Below, one piece after another: positions 16,615-25,475 of a stretch of 36,493 bases of DNA. A model generated the notes under the pieces. It ran no database searches, was not told the origin of the DNA, and saw only the letters and a list, made by a program, of their open reading frames with translations. The translations under genes were made by a program, and so were the position numbers. The first letter of the stretch is position 1. Every line of letters begins with the position of its first letter. Origin of the DNA: an uncultured Nitratireductor sp. (GTDB lineage Bacteria; Pseudomonadota; Alphaproteobacteria; Rhizobiales; Rhizobiaceae); NCBI RefSeq assembly GCF_913053745.1, contig NZ_CAJXGF010000026.1, positions 1 through 36,493 of the forward strand, given 5' to 3'.

Positions 16615-16895
16615 GTCCACGCCGATGCCTTGCGGACGATCTCGTTCGCCTGGTGCTGCTCGCGGTTCTCCCACTCAAGCGCCTTCATCCTATGGGCGAC
16701 ATCAGTTGGAGCAACTAGCCGTTACCGCTGCCAATCTCTTCACCGTCTCATTCAGCGTGCGCGCCGAACAGCCGAGCTTCCCGGAGATCGACATCATCGC
16801 CGCTAGCGGGAACTGTGCCGGTCTTAGCTGTTCCGCACCGGACGCATCGCACGCTCGCGGACCTCAGGGGAATACTTGTTTTTTGTCGGACTCAT
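16615..16895 (-). pseudogene. IS3-family OrfA remnant
   Basis: From ATG 16895 the minus strand reads MSPTKNKYSPEVRERAMRPV and soon hits a stop. Later frames give ISGKLGCSARTLNETVKRL-like and MKALEWENREQHQANEIVRKASAW stretches, matching the helix-turn-helix and leucine-zipper parts of IS3 OrfA. Several frameshifts and a stop make it inactive, and no OrfB was found next to it. Confidence 0.8.
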
Positions 16896-17062
16896 CGTGG
16901 CTTGATCCTACCCAGGAATTGATGCCTCCGGCAAACCCCGCGTGGTTCAATCTATAGATATGAGCGCGGCACTTTCGATGAAGCACGCACCTCACCTGAT
17001 AGTCGCACAATTGTCATTCAGCCAGCCGACCCTCTCCAGGCAACACCTGGCACGAAGGATCC

Positions 17063-18499
17063 ATGGCAATGGCGAAATACGACCTGACATCGCAAAAACT
17101 CAGAGAATCTCTCCCTCCGAGAAAAGCCATCTACTGGTATGAGCTTGGCCTGGGCCGACACGTGGGAATTCTGCGGAAAGCCGGAACTGGCACCGTGTGG
17201 AAGGCGCGCTATCGGGCCAAGAACGGTATGTACCACGAAACGTCTCTCGGCATCATGGAAACCGGCTGCAATCCCGGTCTGACCTTCGAACAAGCGGTTC
17301 GTGAAGCGGAGCTTTGGTTTGCCTCTGCGTCCGTTGCCGGCAACGCAATCTCACGTCACATCGTTCGCTACAATGACCAGTTGATCTACTGCCCCATCGG
17401 CTCGGTTTATACCGTGGGGCACGCCCTGCGCGATTACCTTGAATGGAAGCGGCTGGCTGCTGCACCGACACATTTCTACTCCGTGCTTTCGTTGATCAAT
17501 CATCACCTGGTTGGACGCGTTGCAAATGTGCCTTTGGCAGACTTCAACGGTCGGCACTTTCACAGTCTTTGCGTCGATGTACTGGAAACGCCGCCCAAAT
17601 ATGGGAACCGGCCCATCGGTCCACGACTGAAAATAAGCGAGCTGTCGCCGGAAGCGCTTCGGAAGAGAAAGAAGACGTTGAACGCATTGATCAGCACGCT
17701 GCGTGGTGCGTTCGCACTTGCCTGGGACAATGGGGAGATCGATACGGATCGCCCCCAGCGATGCTTGAGGCTCCTGCCGAATGTAGATCGTCCGCGCATG
17801 ATCTTCTTATCGCGTGAAGAATGCACGAAACTCACCACAGCGAGCAGGCCGGATTTGCGCGCGCTCGTCCTAGGTGGACTCTATACCGGGTGCAGAGTGC
17901 GAGAACTCGTCGAGCTCAGAGTTTCGGATGTCGCTCGTGATGGCTTCGGGATCTACGTGTCACCTTCAAAAAACTATCGGCCGCGATTTGTCCTTTTGCC
18001 GGAGGAAGGCATGGCGTTCTTTCTTTCACTTTGTCAGAACAAGCAGGGACACGAGCATGTGTTTCTCAATCAGGACGGCCGCCCATGGAGCGACCGATAC
18101 AAGCATCTTTTTCGCGAGTTGGTGACCGCTTGCGGACTGCCAACTGAAACGGTCTTTCATAGCCTGCGACACACCTATGCCAGCCAGCTGGTTCAGGCGG
18201 GCATGCAACTGTCTATCGTGGCAAAACAACTTGGTCACGCAGACATAGCTACAGTAGATCGGACGTACGGCCACCTGGCCCTACAGGTGTCGGAAGTCGA
18301 GCTCCAACAACGTTTCAAACCCATCTGCCCCGAATACCGAGAGCTGGCCGTACGGATGCGCCCCGTTTTCGATGACATGAGGCACCAGTATCGAAATACA
18401 ACGTGGCGCTCCTACGGAGTCGTACAGCACGAGACGTCCTGGCCAAGGTCAAACTTTTCGAAGTTCAGAGGAGAACTGCTGAGGCAGCTTCCACGATAG
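17063..18499 (+). CDS. Tyrosine recombinase / integrase
   Basis: A 478-residue site-specific recombinase. The C-terminal catalytic domain (about 245-420) has R278 (LYTGCRVRELVELRV), a candidate lysine at 303 (SKNYR), H366-S-L-R369 (VFHSLRHTYASQLV), H392 (KQLGHADIATVDR) and the nucleophile Y402 (RTYGH), so the full R-K-H-R-H-Y set looks present. An N-terminal arm and core-binding region precede it (WKARYRAKNGMYHETSLGIM, then 110-240). TGCR replaces the common TGMR. The start is ATG 17063 after AAGGA. A strong hairpin follows the stop. It could have moved a genomic island, but no tRNA or att repeat was recognised beside it. Confidence 0.93.
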   Translation: MAMAKYDLTSQKLRESLPPRKAIYWYELGLGRHVGILRKAGTGTVWKARYRAKNGMYHETSLGIMETGCNPGLTFEQAVREAELWFASASVAGNAISRHIVRYNDQLIYCPIGSVYTVGHALRDYLEWKRLAAAPTHFYSVLSLINHHLVGRVANVPLADFNGRHFHSLCVDVLETPPKYGNRPIGPRLKISELSPEALRKRKKTLNALISTLRGAFALAWDNGEIDTDRPQRCLRLLPNVDRPRMIFLSREECTKLTTASRPDLRALVLGGLYTGCRVRELVELRVSDVARDGFGIYVSPSKNYRPRFVLLPEEGMAFFLSLCQNKQGHEHVFLNQDGRPWSDRYKHLFRELVTACGLPTETVFHSLRHTYASQLVQAGMQLSIVAKQLGHADIATVDRTYGHLALQVSEVELQQRFKPICPEYRELAVRMRPVFDDMRHQYRNTTWRSYGVVQHETSWPRSNFSKFRGELLRQLPR

Positions 18500-18505
18500 T
18501 GTTCA

Positions 18506-18533
18506 GCAGCCAGGAGCAACCGCTCCTGGCTGC
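18506..18533 (+). terminator. Hairpin after the integrase gene
   Basis: GCAGCCAGGAGC (18506-18517) and GCTCCTGGCTGC (18522-18533) pair perfectly over 12 bp with the loop AACC, 6 nt after the integrase stop. The position fits a terminator, but there is no U-tract, so termination may be weak or the hairpin may protect the 3' end. It could also serve the convergent small gene at 18577. Confidence 0.6.
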
Positions 18534-18576
18534 ATAAGGAAGGTGAAAGGCCCGTCCACTCATTGGGAACGTTTCA

Positions 18577-18774
18577 TCACCCATTCAGCACGCGGCTAAG
18601 GATCGTGATGATTGTCACTGCCCCGAGCAACGCGATATGCGAGAGCCTCTCGACAAGTTTCCTTTGAGCATCACTGTTCCGGGTGTCGCCCTTTACGGCG
18701 ACCAAAGTGGCGGCAGCGCCACTGAGAATTGTCAGCACCAGGACCGCCGAAAGCAAAACATGGAAGTATGACAT
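18577..18774 (-). CDS. Small two-helix membrane protein of unknown function
   Basis: A 65-residue protein starting at ATG 18774 with GGAG 6 nt upstream. It has a first hydrophobic helix (about 4-27, HVLLSAVLVLTILSGAAATLVAV), a charged loop KGDTRNSDAQRKLVERL, and a second helix (45-60, HIALLGAVTIITILSRV). The layout is that of a small inner-membrane hairpin protein. No family was recognised. The good ribosome site and clean helix-loop-helix pattern support a real gene. The frame is open upstream, but that part looks non-coding. Confidence 0.65.
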   Translation of the reverse strand: MSYFHVLLSAVLVLTILSGAAATLVAVKGDTRNSDAQRKLVERLSHIALLGAVTIITILSRVLNG

Positions 18775-19091
18775 CGTTCGCTCCGTCTTATACACGGACC
18801 GATTATCGGGCAGGTCGACACGGCGGGGATAAAAATTCTCAACGAAACGCATTTTTCGCCGCGTGTATGCCCGACAATGACAATGACCCGGTCGAGTACC
18901 GTGAGCATGTCGGCCCCACCGGCCTGGCCAAAACCTTTCGGCACAAATGGTTCGAACGACTGCTTTGCGCCCCCATTTCAGCCTTTGCAAGCAGTGTCCC
19001 TGTTGCCCGAAAGCAGACATCTACGGCACGTGACGAGGTTGATAAAGTCCGACCTTGATTTTGCCGGCTTGTAACCGCCCATTGGCGCTGC
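18775..19091. other. Gap between the small membrane gene and the giant autotransporter
   Basis: About 317 bp downstream of the giant gene's stop. Short minus-strand frames such as PKGFGQAGGADMLTVLDRV occur but give no recognised family. No terminator was clearly resolved for the giant gene. Confidence 0.35.
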
Positions 19092-22000
19092 CTAGAACCT
19101 CTTGGCGATTTCCAGGCCGAAAGCGTGGTCCTGGCTGTCGTTTCCGAACGCAGTGCGGTAGTCGAAGCCCAGTGTCCAGGCTTGCGGAAGCTCCGCATCG
19201 AGCGACAGGCCAAGGGTCATGTAGCTCCGGCTGGACGCTTCGATGTCGAGCCAGTACGGCAATCGATCCATGTCTATGTAGCCCAGGTGGATTCGGCTCG
19301 ATCCCGCGAAGTCGTGCGTGTATTCGACGCGCGCGCCCGGTGTTAGCGTGCCCCAGCTCGTCCTGAAGGCATATTTGGCGCGAATGCCGATGACGCCGGA
19401 TACCGTGTCGATGCTCTGCTCTCCGTAGCCCAGGCCGAAGTCGCCGCCGCCTTCCTCGGTGAAACCGTCAAGCCATGTGCGGGACATCTCCACACGCCCG
19501 TAAGGCGAGACGAGCCAGATGTCGTCTCGGAACTCGTAGGCAGCGGTCAACGAGCCGAAGACCTGATGTCCAGACCGGTTGCCGGTCGCGAAGTCGCCGG
19601 TCGCGGTGACATAGCGTCTGCTGTCGAAATCGAGCCAGCTTCCGCCGACGACACCATCGAGGAAGAAATTGTCGAACGGCTTGTAGCTCCCGTAGATGGC
19701 AGCGCTGTAGGCACGGCCCGTGCTCTGCGTGCCGTTGGCGCCGACATCGGTGCGGTCGCGGCCGAATCCGACGCCAAAGCCGGCGACGAACTTCCGCGAG
19801 AAGCGATAGTCGACACCGGCGCTGACGCCAACCATCGTGTGGTCGAGATCGAGCGCACCATCGTCGCTCCCGCCAAAATTGATATAGCCGCCTGTCCAGA
19901 CCGCGAAGGCCCCCAGATCAATGCCGCCGCTGCCGTTGGGCATCTCAGGTTCGGCGTTCGAACCAAAGGCGTCGCTTGGCGCTCTTCCATCGCTTGTCGA
20001 TGCATAGCCGAGGAGCCCCGGAACGTCGTGGGCCCGTTCGACAAGCTGCTGGGTTTCGCGGTCGCCGCGCTTTTCCTTCGCATTGTAGCCGAGGCTCAGG
20101 TTCATGCTGCTTCTGCGCCGGTCGCCTTCATCGTGCAGTTGCTCAAGCCTGTCGTTGAAATTCTTTGTCTGGGCCTGAGCGAAGCGCCTTGCTGCGTCCG
20201 TCTGCGCATTCAGGAGCCCTATGACCTCGGGATCCTGCGCAGGGTTCGGGCGGCCGACGATCGTGAACGCGATCGTTCCCGGTGCCGACGTTCCGGTCGC
20301 GTTCGAAAGCGTGAAGCGGACATCCGCCCCACCCGCATAGGTCGAGCTGGAGGCAAAAACGAGACGGTATGTCTGCCCGTCACGCTCTATGCGGGCCGAT
20401 CCCGCATCGGCATCGGAGAGGTCGACGATTGCGGCATCTGTGAACGGGCCGCCGGTCGCGCCTTCGGTAAGGTCGACCGACGCCGTCTCGCCGGCATTGA
20501 TTTCGATTTCGCGCGAGACCACTGTCGGCACCGGTTGCGCCCGCATCGCGGTGACTGTGTAAGTTCGGGTCGTCGCGCCGTCTCCTGCGATGACGACAAC
20601 AGAAATCGCGGTTGAGCCGACAGGCAAGGCGATTGCCTGGCTGACGCCGCCGGAAGCTACACTGTGTCCGTTGACCGTTATAGTCGCATCAGCGTCATCG
20701 GCGGTCGGTGTCAGCGCGATTCTGTCGACGGCGTTGGCGACCGCCACAGCATAGTCGACGCTGTCGGGGTTGAAGCCCGGATCGAGCGCGCCGACGCTCG
20801 GCATCAGGCTCGCAAGCCTCGCATTGGCTGATGCCGCGCGGGTTACCGTAACGGTGTAGGTGCGGATCGTCGTTGCATCCTCGGCAGTGACGACAACCTC
20901 GATGACGGTCGATCCCACAGCCAGGGCGATCGCCTGGCTGGCGCTTCCGGAAACGACATTTTGCCCGCTGACGGTGATGGTTACGTTGGGCTCGGCTGCC
21001 GTCGGCGTCAGTGCGATGCTGTCGGTCGCATTGTCGACCGCGACCACATAGGCCGCCGTTGATGGGCTGAAGGCTGGGTCGAGGGAACCTGCGCTGGGCG
21101 TCAGGCTTGCAAGCGTGGCGTCGGCCGATGCTGCACGGGTTACCGTCACCGTATAGGTCTGCGTCGTCACGCCATCCTCCGCAGTCACGACGACGGGGAT
21201 TACGGTCGAGCCGACTGCCAATGCGATTGATTGGCTCGCACTCCCGGAAACAACGCTCTGTCCATCGACGGTTATGCCCGCGTTCGGCTCGGTTGTCGTC
21301 GGTGTCAGGGTCACGCTGTCGGTCGCATTGTCCACGGCAACAGCATAGGCCGTGGTTGACGGATCGAATGCGGGAGCGAGCGTGCCGGCGCTCGCTGCCA
21401 GGTTGGACAGCGTCGCGTCGGCAGAGCCACCGCGCACCCATGGCGTCCCTGACGTGTAAGCGGCAACCATCGCATTGCCGGCGCCGTCGCTGATAGACCC
21501 GTCTGTCAGGACGTCCACCCGCAGGGAGCCGACGCCGGATACGCCCGTGATGGATACTACGTAGGTTATGTTGTCGGCTGTGGCGACTCCGCTGATGGTC
21601 CCGGAAACCGCCCCTGATGTCGTGAGTGCGAAATCCGAGGCATCGACACCGGTAACCGGCTCGGCGAATGTCACCGAGAAATCGGCCGTGGTTGCATCGG
21701 GCAGCGGGCTGCCGCTCACCGCACTCGACAGTACCGTAGGCGCGACAGCGTCAACGAGAACACCGCTCGTGCTACCCACGTTGTTAAGAGCAAGGTCTGC
21801 GGGCGTACTAGAGACGTTTGCGATGGTGCCGCCATTGAGCTCGATGGCGCTTCCCACCTGAATGCCATTCGTGTCCAGATCGCCCGGATTGACGACATAT
21901 TGGAATACGAGCGCATTCGATCCGCTTCCGGCCGCATAACTAGCATCCGACGTCGTTGCTCCGATTGTAACGGGAACGCTCGGTGTACCACCCGAGGTAT

Positions 22001-25000
22001 CGACCACGACGCTCTCGTTGAAGTTCACCACAAAGGAGAGAACATCTCCGGCACGATAGGATCCGTTGGCGGGAACACTCACCGAGGTGACAATCGGCGG
22101 CACGCCCGCGTTCACCTGCAGCGAATAGGCTTGGCTACCCGTAAACGGACCGGTGCCAGTGCTGCCGTCGGTAGCGGTGACGGTGAAGTTGAAGGTGCCG
22201 TTTGCCGTCGGTGTGCCGGAAAAGGCACCTGCGCTGCTCATGCTCGTACCGGGGGGCAAAGAGCCACCGGTAATCGAATAAGTATAAGGTGCGGTGCCGC
22301 CACTGGCGGTAACGGTCTGCGCGTAGGCGACACCTTGATTGGCGGACGGCAGCGTGCCGGGGCTCAGGGCGATGACGGGCGCCGCGACGGTGAGCGTATA
22401 GGCCCTGCTGCCGGTGTACGGCCCGATTCCGCCGCTGTCGTCGGTGGCGGTAATGGTGAAGTTGAACGTCCCGCCCGCCGTAGGGGTACCGGAAAGCACG
22501 CCCACTGAACTCAGGTTCATGCCCGACGGCAAGGCGCCGACCGTAACGGCATAACTATATGGTGCTGTTCCGCCACTGGCGGTCAAGGACTGGCTATAGG
22601 ACACCGCGACGGTTGCGGCAGGCAATGTAGCCGGGCTCACCGTCACAGTCGGCGCCGCGACGGCAATCGTGTAGGCTCTGCTTCCGGTATATGGCCCGTT
22701 TCCGCCGCTGCTGTCGGTCGCGGTGATAGTGAAATTGAACGTGCCCTCTGCCGTTGGCGTGCCGGACAGTGTGCCCGAGGAGGTCAACGTCAGACCCCCG
22801 GGTAAGGCGCCCGCGGTGACGGCATAGGTGTATGGACCCGTCCCGCCGCTGGCGGTCACGGTTGCACTATAGGGCGCCCCGACTGTCGCATCGGAAAGAC
22901 TGGCAGGAGCCACGGTGATGGTGGGCGCGTCGTCGTTGATCGTGGCCGTTCCCCGCGCCTTTACGAGCGTCGCGCCGACAACGTTGGAGATATCGAGGAA
23001 GAAGGTCTCGTCCGGTTCGTCGATCGCATCGCTGATCGCTCCGACCCCGTGGTAGTAGGTGTCCTCACCCTCGGGTATAAAGCCGGAGCCGTTGAAGGCG
23101 TAGTAGTCGTCGCCGGCGACCGCCGGGCCATCTGCGGTGGTGAGGTCGAACGTTACTCCACCCGGTCCGGCGGGAGCGCTCAGAGTTATGGTGAAGGAAG
23201 CATTGACGCCGTTCTCGCCCACCGTGACGTCGTCGATCGACAATTCCGGCAACGTGGCGGCCGTGTAGGTGAAGCCACCCGTTTCGGTATTCGTGCCGCC
23301 GGGTGTCGTTACCGCCACATCCACCGCCCCGGCGGTCCCGGCCGGCGTCACCGCTGAAATAGTTGTGCTGCTGTTGACGGTGAAACTCGCAGCCGCCGTG
23401 CCGCCAAAGGTCACGGCCGTCGCGCCCGTGAAGTTCGTTCCGGTGATCGTCACCGACGTGCCGCCTGCCGCCGGACCATTGTTCGGCGAAATGTTGGTGA
23501 TCGACGGGCCCGCAAGGTCGTCGTTGACGATGGTGCCCACGCCCTGGCCATCGCCCAAGATAGCGTTTGTCACGTTGGTGATGTTGACGAAAAACCTCTC
23601 ATTGGGTTCGTTGGTCGTATCACCGTAGACATCAACATCGAAGCTATACGTGCTCTCCCCTGGCGCGATGGTGGCGCCCACGATGCTTTTCGCTTGATAG
23701 TCCTCGCCTGCTGTCGCTGTCAGGTCGGCGGTTGTGATGTCGAACGTTACACCACTGGGTCCGGCAGGCTGGCTGAGCGATATTGTGAACGGAAACGTTT
23801 GAGTTCCGGAGTCACCCTCGGGAATGGTGACGTCGTTGATCGTCAGGGTCCCAAGGTCGTCGTTCAGGATGGTGCCTGTGGCAGAGGAAGGCGCACCGAT
23901 GGTATAGCCTGTGCCACTCTGTATGCTAACGATTACAGTCTCGTCCGCCTCCACGGTGACATCGGCATTCGGGTTTATCACCACGATGCCGCTCGTCGAG
24001 CCGGCGGGAATGGTCACGGTCAAGGTCTCACCGGTATAGTCGCTGCCATCCGCGCTGCCCGTGTAACCGAGATTGACGATCGTGGATGACGACAGGTTCT
24101 GGCTGCGCGTGACCGTATAAACCAGATTGGCTACGCTGTCCTCATTCACCGAGGCCGGGCTGACGCTGATCGACACTGACGGTGCCGGTGCAACCGTCAA
24201 AGTGAAGTTCTCAAGCTCAAAATAGACACCCGGTCCGGTGCTGGAATCCGTGACCCGCAGCATCAGAGGGTAAGATCCGGGCGCGCTGGAAGTGGTGCCG
24301 CTGAGAAGGCCGCTGCTGGACAGGGATATCCCCACCGGCAAAAGGCCGCTCTCCACTGCAAAGGTATACGGGCCGACACCGCCGCTGGCGAAGATGGTCT
24401 GCGAGAGCGCGATGCCCTGTATGGCCGTCGCCGATGTCGGGGCAATGGAGATCGTCGGGTTCAGCACCGTGCCGGTGTAGCCCTTGTCGACAAACTGGCC
24501 GATGTCGTCGGTCGCCCTCACGGTAAAGGCGTAACCACCGCGCTGAGTCGGCGTTCCGCTCAGCAGTCCCCCGGAGGTCAGGGAGATTCCGACAGGGAGC
24601 GATCCTGACTGGAGGCTGTAGGTGTAAGGCGCCGTACCGCCAGTTGCCGACAGCGACTGGCTGAACGCGGTTCCTGCGGTCATACTCGGGAGCGAGCCTG
24701 GCGAAACGGTGATCGGCGAGACCGGCGGATCGATGGTTATGTTGACCGTCACGACTCCCAGGTCGTTGTCTTCAAGGGCGAACTGATCGCTCGTCGCCGC
24801 ATCGCCGCTATGTGCATAGGTGACAAACTGCGTACCGCCGCTATTGCTGCCAATGGTCACCGTGCCATGCTGGGCGAACGGTGCGATCGGCCCGCTCATG
24901 CCGCCGTCGGACGGTCCGTCACAAGCGCTGACGTCGATCATTACCGATCCGCCATTGGCAACGGTAGCGTTCAGTGTCGGGCAGTATGTCGATGTCTGGG

Positions 25001-25133
25001 CAACCGCAGGCGCCGACGGCAAAAGGAATACAGTCAGCAGAAAGGCGCAGAAAAGCACGGACCAGGACGGGGGTAATGCCCGTCGGTGGGATCTGCATGC
25101 AAAGGCATTCCGGTGTCGACCGCAGATAGTCAT
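19092..25133 (-). CDS. Giant multidomain autotransporter adhesin (Ig-like, Calx-beta, IPT, cadherin-like repeats)
   Basis: About 2013 residues from ATG 25133, chosen for the GGGGGA ribosome site and the signal peptide directly after it (basic start, LFCAFLLTVFLLPSAPAVAQ); GTG 25217 is an alternative. Approximate order: two putative Ig (He_PIG) domains 140-315, two Calx-beta domains 320-540 ending in LNDD/VNDD, an IPT/TIG domain 543-625 (ITNISPNNGPAAGGTSVTI), a third Calx-beta 628-735, three near-identical Ig units 738-1008, two further beta-sandwich domains to 1235, three cadherin-like beta-sandwich repeats 1237-1532 (each ending TYTVTVTRA or similar), a linker rich in Gln and Arg, and a C-terminal beta-barrel about 1740-2013 ending EIAKRF. 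It is a long surface filament for adhesion or biofilm formation. The divergent kinase/regulator pair probably controls it. Confidence 0.9.
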   Translation of the reverse strand: MTICGRHRNAFACRSHRRALPPSWSVLFCAFLLTVFLLPSAPAVAQTSTYCPTLNATVANGGSVMIDVSACDGPSDGGMSGPIAPFAQHGTVTIGSNSGGTQFVTYAHSGDAATSDQFALEDNDLGVVTVNITIDPPVSPITVSPGSLPSMTAGTAFSQSLSATGGTAPYTYSLQSGSLPVGISLTSGGLLSGTPTQRGGYAFTVRATDDIGQFVDKGYTGTVLNPTISIAPTSATAIQGIALSQTIFASGGVGPYTFAVESGLLPVGISLSSSGLLSGTTSSAPGSYPLMLRVTDSSTGPGVYFELENFTLTVAPAPSVSISVSPASVNEDSVANLVYTVTRSQNLSSSTIVNLGYTGSADGSDYTGETLTVTIPAGSTSGIVVINPNADVTVEADETVIVSIQSGTGYTIGAPSSATGTILNDDLGTLTINDVTIPEGDSGTQTFPFTISLSQPAGPSGVTFDITTADLTATAGEDYQAKSIVGATIAPGESTYSFDVDVYGDTTNEPNERFFVNITNVTNAILGDGQGVGTIVNDDLAGPSITNISPNNGPAAGGTSVTITGTNFTGATAVTFGGTAAASFTVNSSTTISAVTPAGTAGAVDVAVTTPGGTNTETGGFTYTAATLPELSIDDVTVGENGVNASFTITLSAPAGPGGVTFDLTTADGPAVAGDDYYAFNGSGFIPEGEDTYYHGVGAISDAIDEPDETFFLDISNVVGATLVKARGTATINDDAPTITVAPASLSDATVGAPYSATVTASGGTGPYTYAVTAGALPGGLTLTSSGTLSGTPTAEGTFNFTITATDSSGGNGPYTGSRAYTIAVAAPTVTVSPATLPAATVAVSYSQSLTASGGTAPYSYAVTVGALPSGMNLSSVGVLSGTPTAGGTFNFTITATDDSGGIGPYTGSRAYTLTVAAPVIALSPGTLPSANQGVAYAQTVTASGGTAPYTYSITGGSLPPGTSMSSAGAFSGTPTANGTFNFTVTATDGSTGTGPFTGSQAYSLQVNAGVPPIVTSVSVPANGSYRAGDVLSFVVNFNESVVVDTSGGTPSVPVTIGATTSDASYAAGSGSNALVFQYVVNPGDLDTNGIQVGSAIELNGGTIANVSSTPADLALNNVGSTSGVLVDAVAPTVLSSAVSGSPLPDATTADFSVTFAEPVTGVDASDFALTTSGAVSGTISGVATADNITYVVSITGVSGVGSLRVDVLTDGSISDGAGNAMVAAYTSGTPWVRGGSADATLSNLAASAGTLAPAFDPSTTAYAVAVDNATDSVTLTPTTTEPNAGITVDGQSVVSGSASQSIALAVGSTVIPVVVTAEDGVTTQTYTVTVTRAASADATLASLTPSAGSLDPAFSPSTAAYVVAVDNATDSIALTPTAAEPNVTITVSGQNVVSGSASQAIALAVGSTVIEVVVTAEDATTIRTYTVTVTRAASANARLASLMPSVGALDPGFNPDSVDYAVAVANAVDRIALTPTADDADATITVNGHSVASGGVSQAIALPVGSTAISVVVIAGDGATTRTYTVTAMRAQPVPTVVSREIEINAGETASVDLTEGATGGPFTDAAIVDLSDADAGSARIERDGQTYRLVFASSSTYAGGADVRFTLSNATGTSAPGTIAFTIVGRPNPAQDPEVIGLLNAQTDAARRFAQAQTKNFNDRLEQLHDEGDRRRSSMNLSLGYNAKEKRGDRETQQLVERAHDVPGLLGYASTSDGRAPSDAFGSNAEPEMPNGSGGIDLGAFAVWTGGYINFGGSDDGALDLDHTMVGVSAGVDYRFSRKFVAGFGVGFGRDRTDVGANGTQSTGRAYSAAIYGSYKPFDNFFLDGVVGGSWLDFDSRRYVTATGDFATGNRSGHQVFGSLTAAYEFRDDIWLVSPYGRVEMSRTWLDGFTEEGGGDFGLGYGEQSIDTVSGVIGIRAKYAFRTSWGTLTPGARVEYTHDFAGSSRIHLGYIDMDRLPYWLDIEASSRSYMTLGLSLDAELPQAWTLGFDYRTAFGNDSQDHAFGLEIAKRF
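20750..21430 (-). repeat. Three tandem cadherin-like repeats in the giant adhesin
   Basis: Units of about 98 codons (near 294 bp) recur three times. Each contains a phrase like ADATLASLTPSAG, VAVDNATDS-(V/I)-LTPT, VVSGSASQ-(S/A)-IALAVGST and TYTVTVTRAAS. The first two copies are almost identical; the third is more diverged. Recombination between copies could shorten or lengthen the protein. Confidence 0.8.
22110..22930 (-). repeat. Three tandem Ig-like (He_PIG) repeats in the giant adhesin
   Basis: Units of about 90 codons repeat three times with near-identical phrases: T-x-SGGTAPY-x-Y, GALP-x-G, LSGTPTA-x-GTFNFT-(I/V)-TATD and GPYTGSRAYT. The high similarity at both protein and DNA level suggests recent duplication or gene conversion. 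Confidence 0.8.
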
Positions 25134-25318
25134 GCTTTTCCCCCAACCTCGGCCGGCTGACGAACGGCCGAAACCCGCTTCATGCGGCTGGGACACTGCA
25201 TAATTGCCGGGCGACACCTTTCACAGGCGTGGCCTTGGCCAACATTGTCTTGCTATCGATGTCCGCGAGCCAGAGTGCCTCGCGATAGGATTGTCGGTGC
25301 CGCATCACAGTTCTCTTT

Positions 25319-25324
25319 ATGATA
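25319..25324 (-). promoter_or_regulatory. Candidate -10 box of the giant autotransporter promoter
   Basis: TATCAT on the minus strand, about 185 nt before the ATG at 25133. It places the direct-repeat cluster at 25355-25381 roughly 45-70 nt upstream of the predicted start point, the position used by activating OmpR-family regulators. The -35 is poor (TAGAGT or nearby), as expected for an activated promoter. Confidence 0.4.
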
Positions 25325-25354
25325 AGCTCATGCAGGCAGACAACTCTACCGATT

Positions 25355-25381
25355 AATTCTGCTGAATTCTGACCAATTCTT
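25355..25381. promoter_or_regulatory. Three direct repeats with 10-bp period, likely OmpR-family binding site
   Basis: AATTCTG at 25355-25361 and 25365-25371 and AATTCTT at 25375-25381 repeat at exactly 10 bp. Tandem half-sites at 10-11 bp are how OmpR/PhoB-type dimers bind DNA. The site lies between the giant adhesin gene and the kinase/regulator operon encoding an OmpR-type protein, so it may control both. Confidence 0.6.
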
Positions 25382-25475
25382 GCAGCCTCGGCGCGACTTG
25401 CCTCGACGCGCAACTCCTGCGAGGTTCAGAATCGATGCAGCGGAGAAACGGCAAGGGCCGTGCGAATGTTCGAGG

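Noticed and set aside
18501..18600. Possible attachment site or tRNA end beside the integrase
   Set aside because: The inverted repeat is a simple hairpin, no tRNA structure was found, and no direct-repeat partner was seen.
20695..21441. Arginine-rich minus-strand frame inside the giant adhesin
   Set aside because: It is a shifted frame of the cadherin-like repeats; the repetition is inherited from the real gene.
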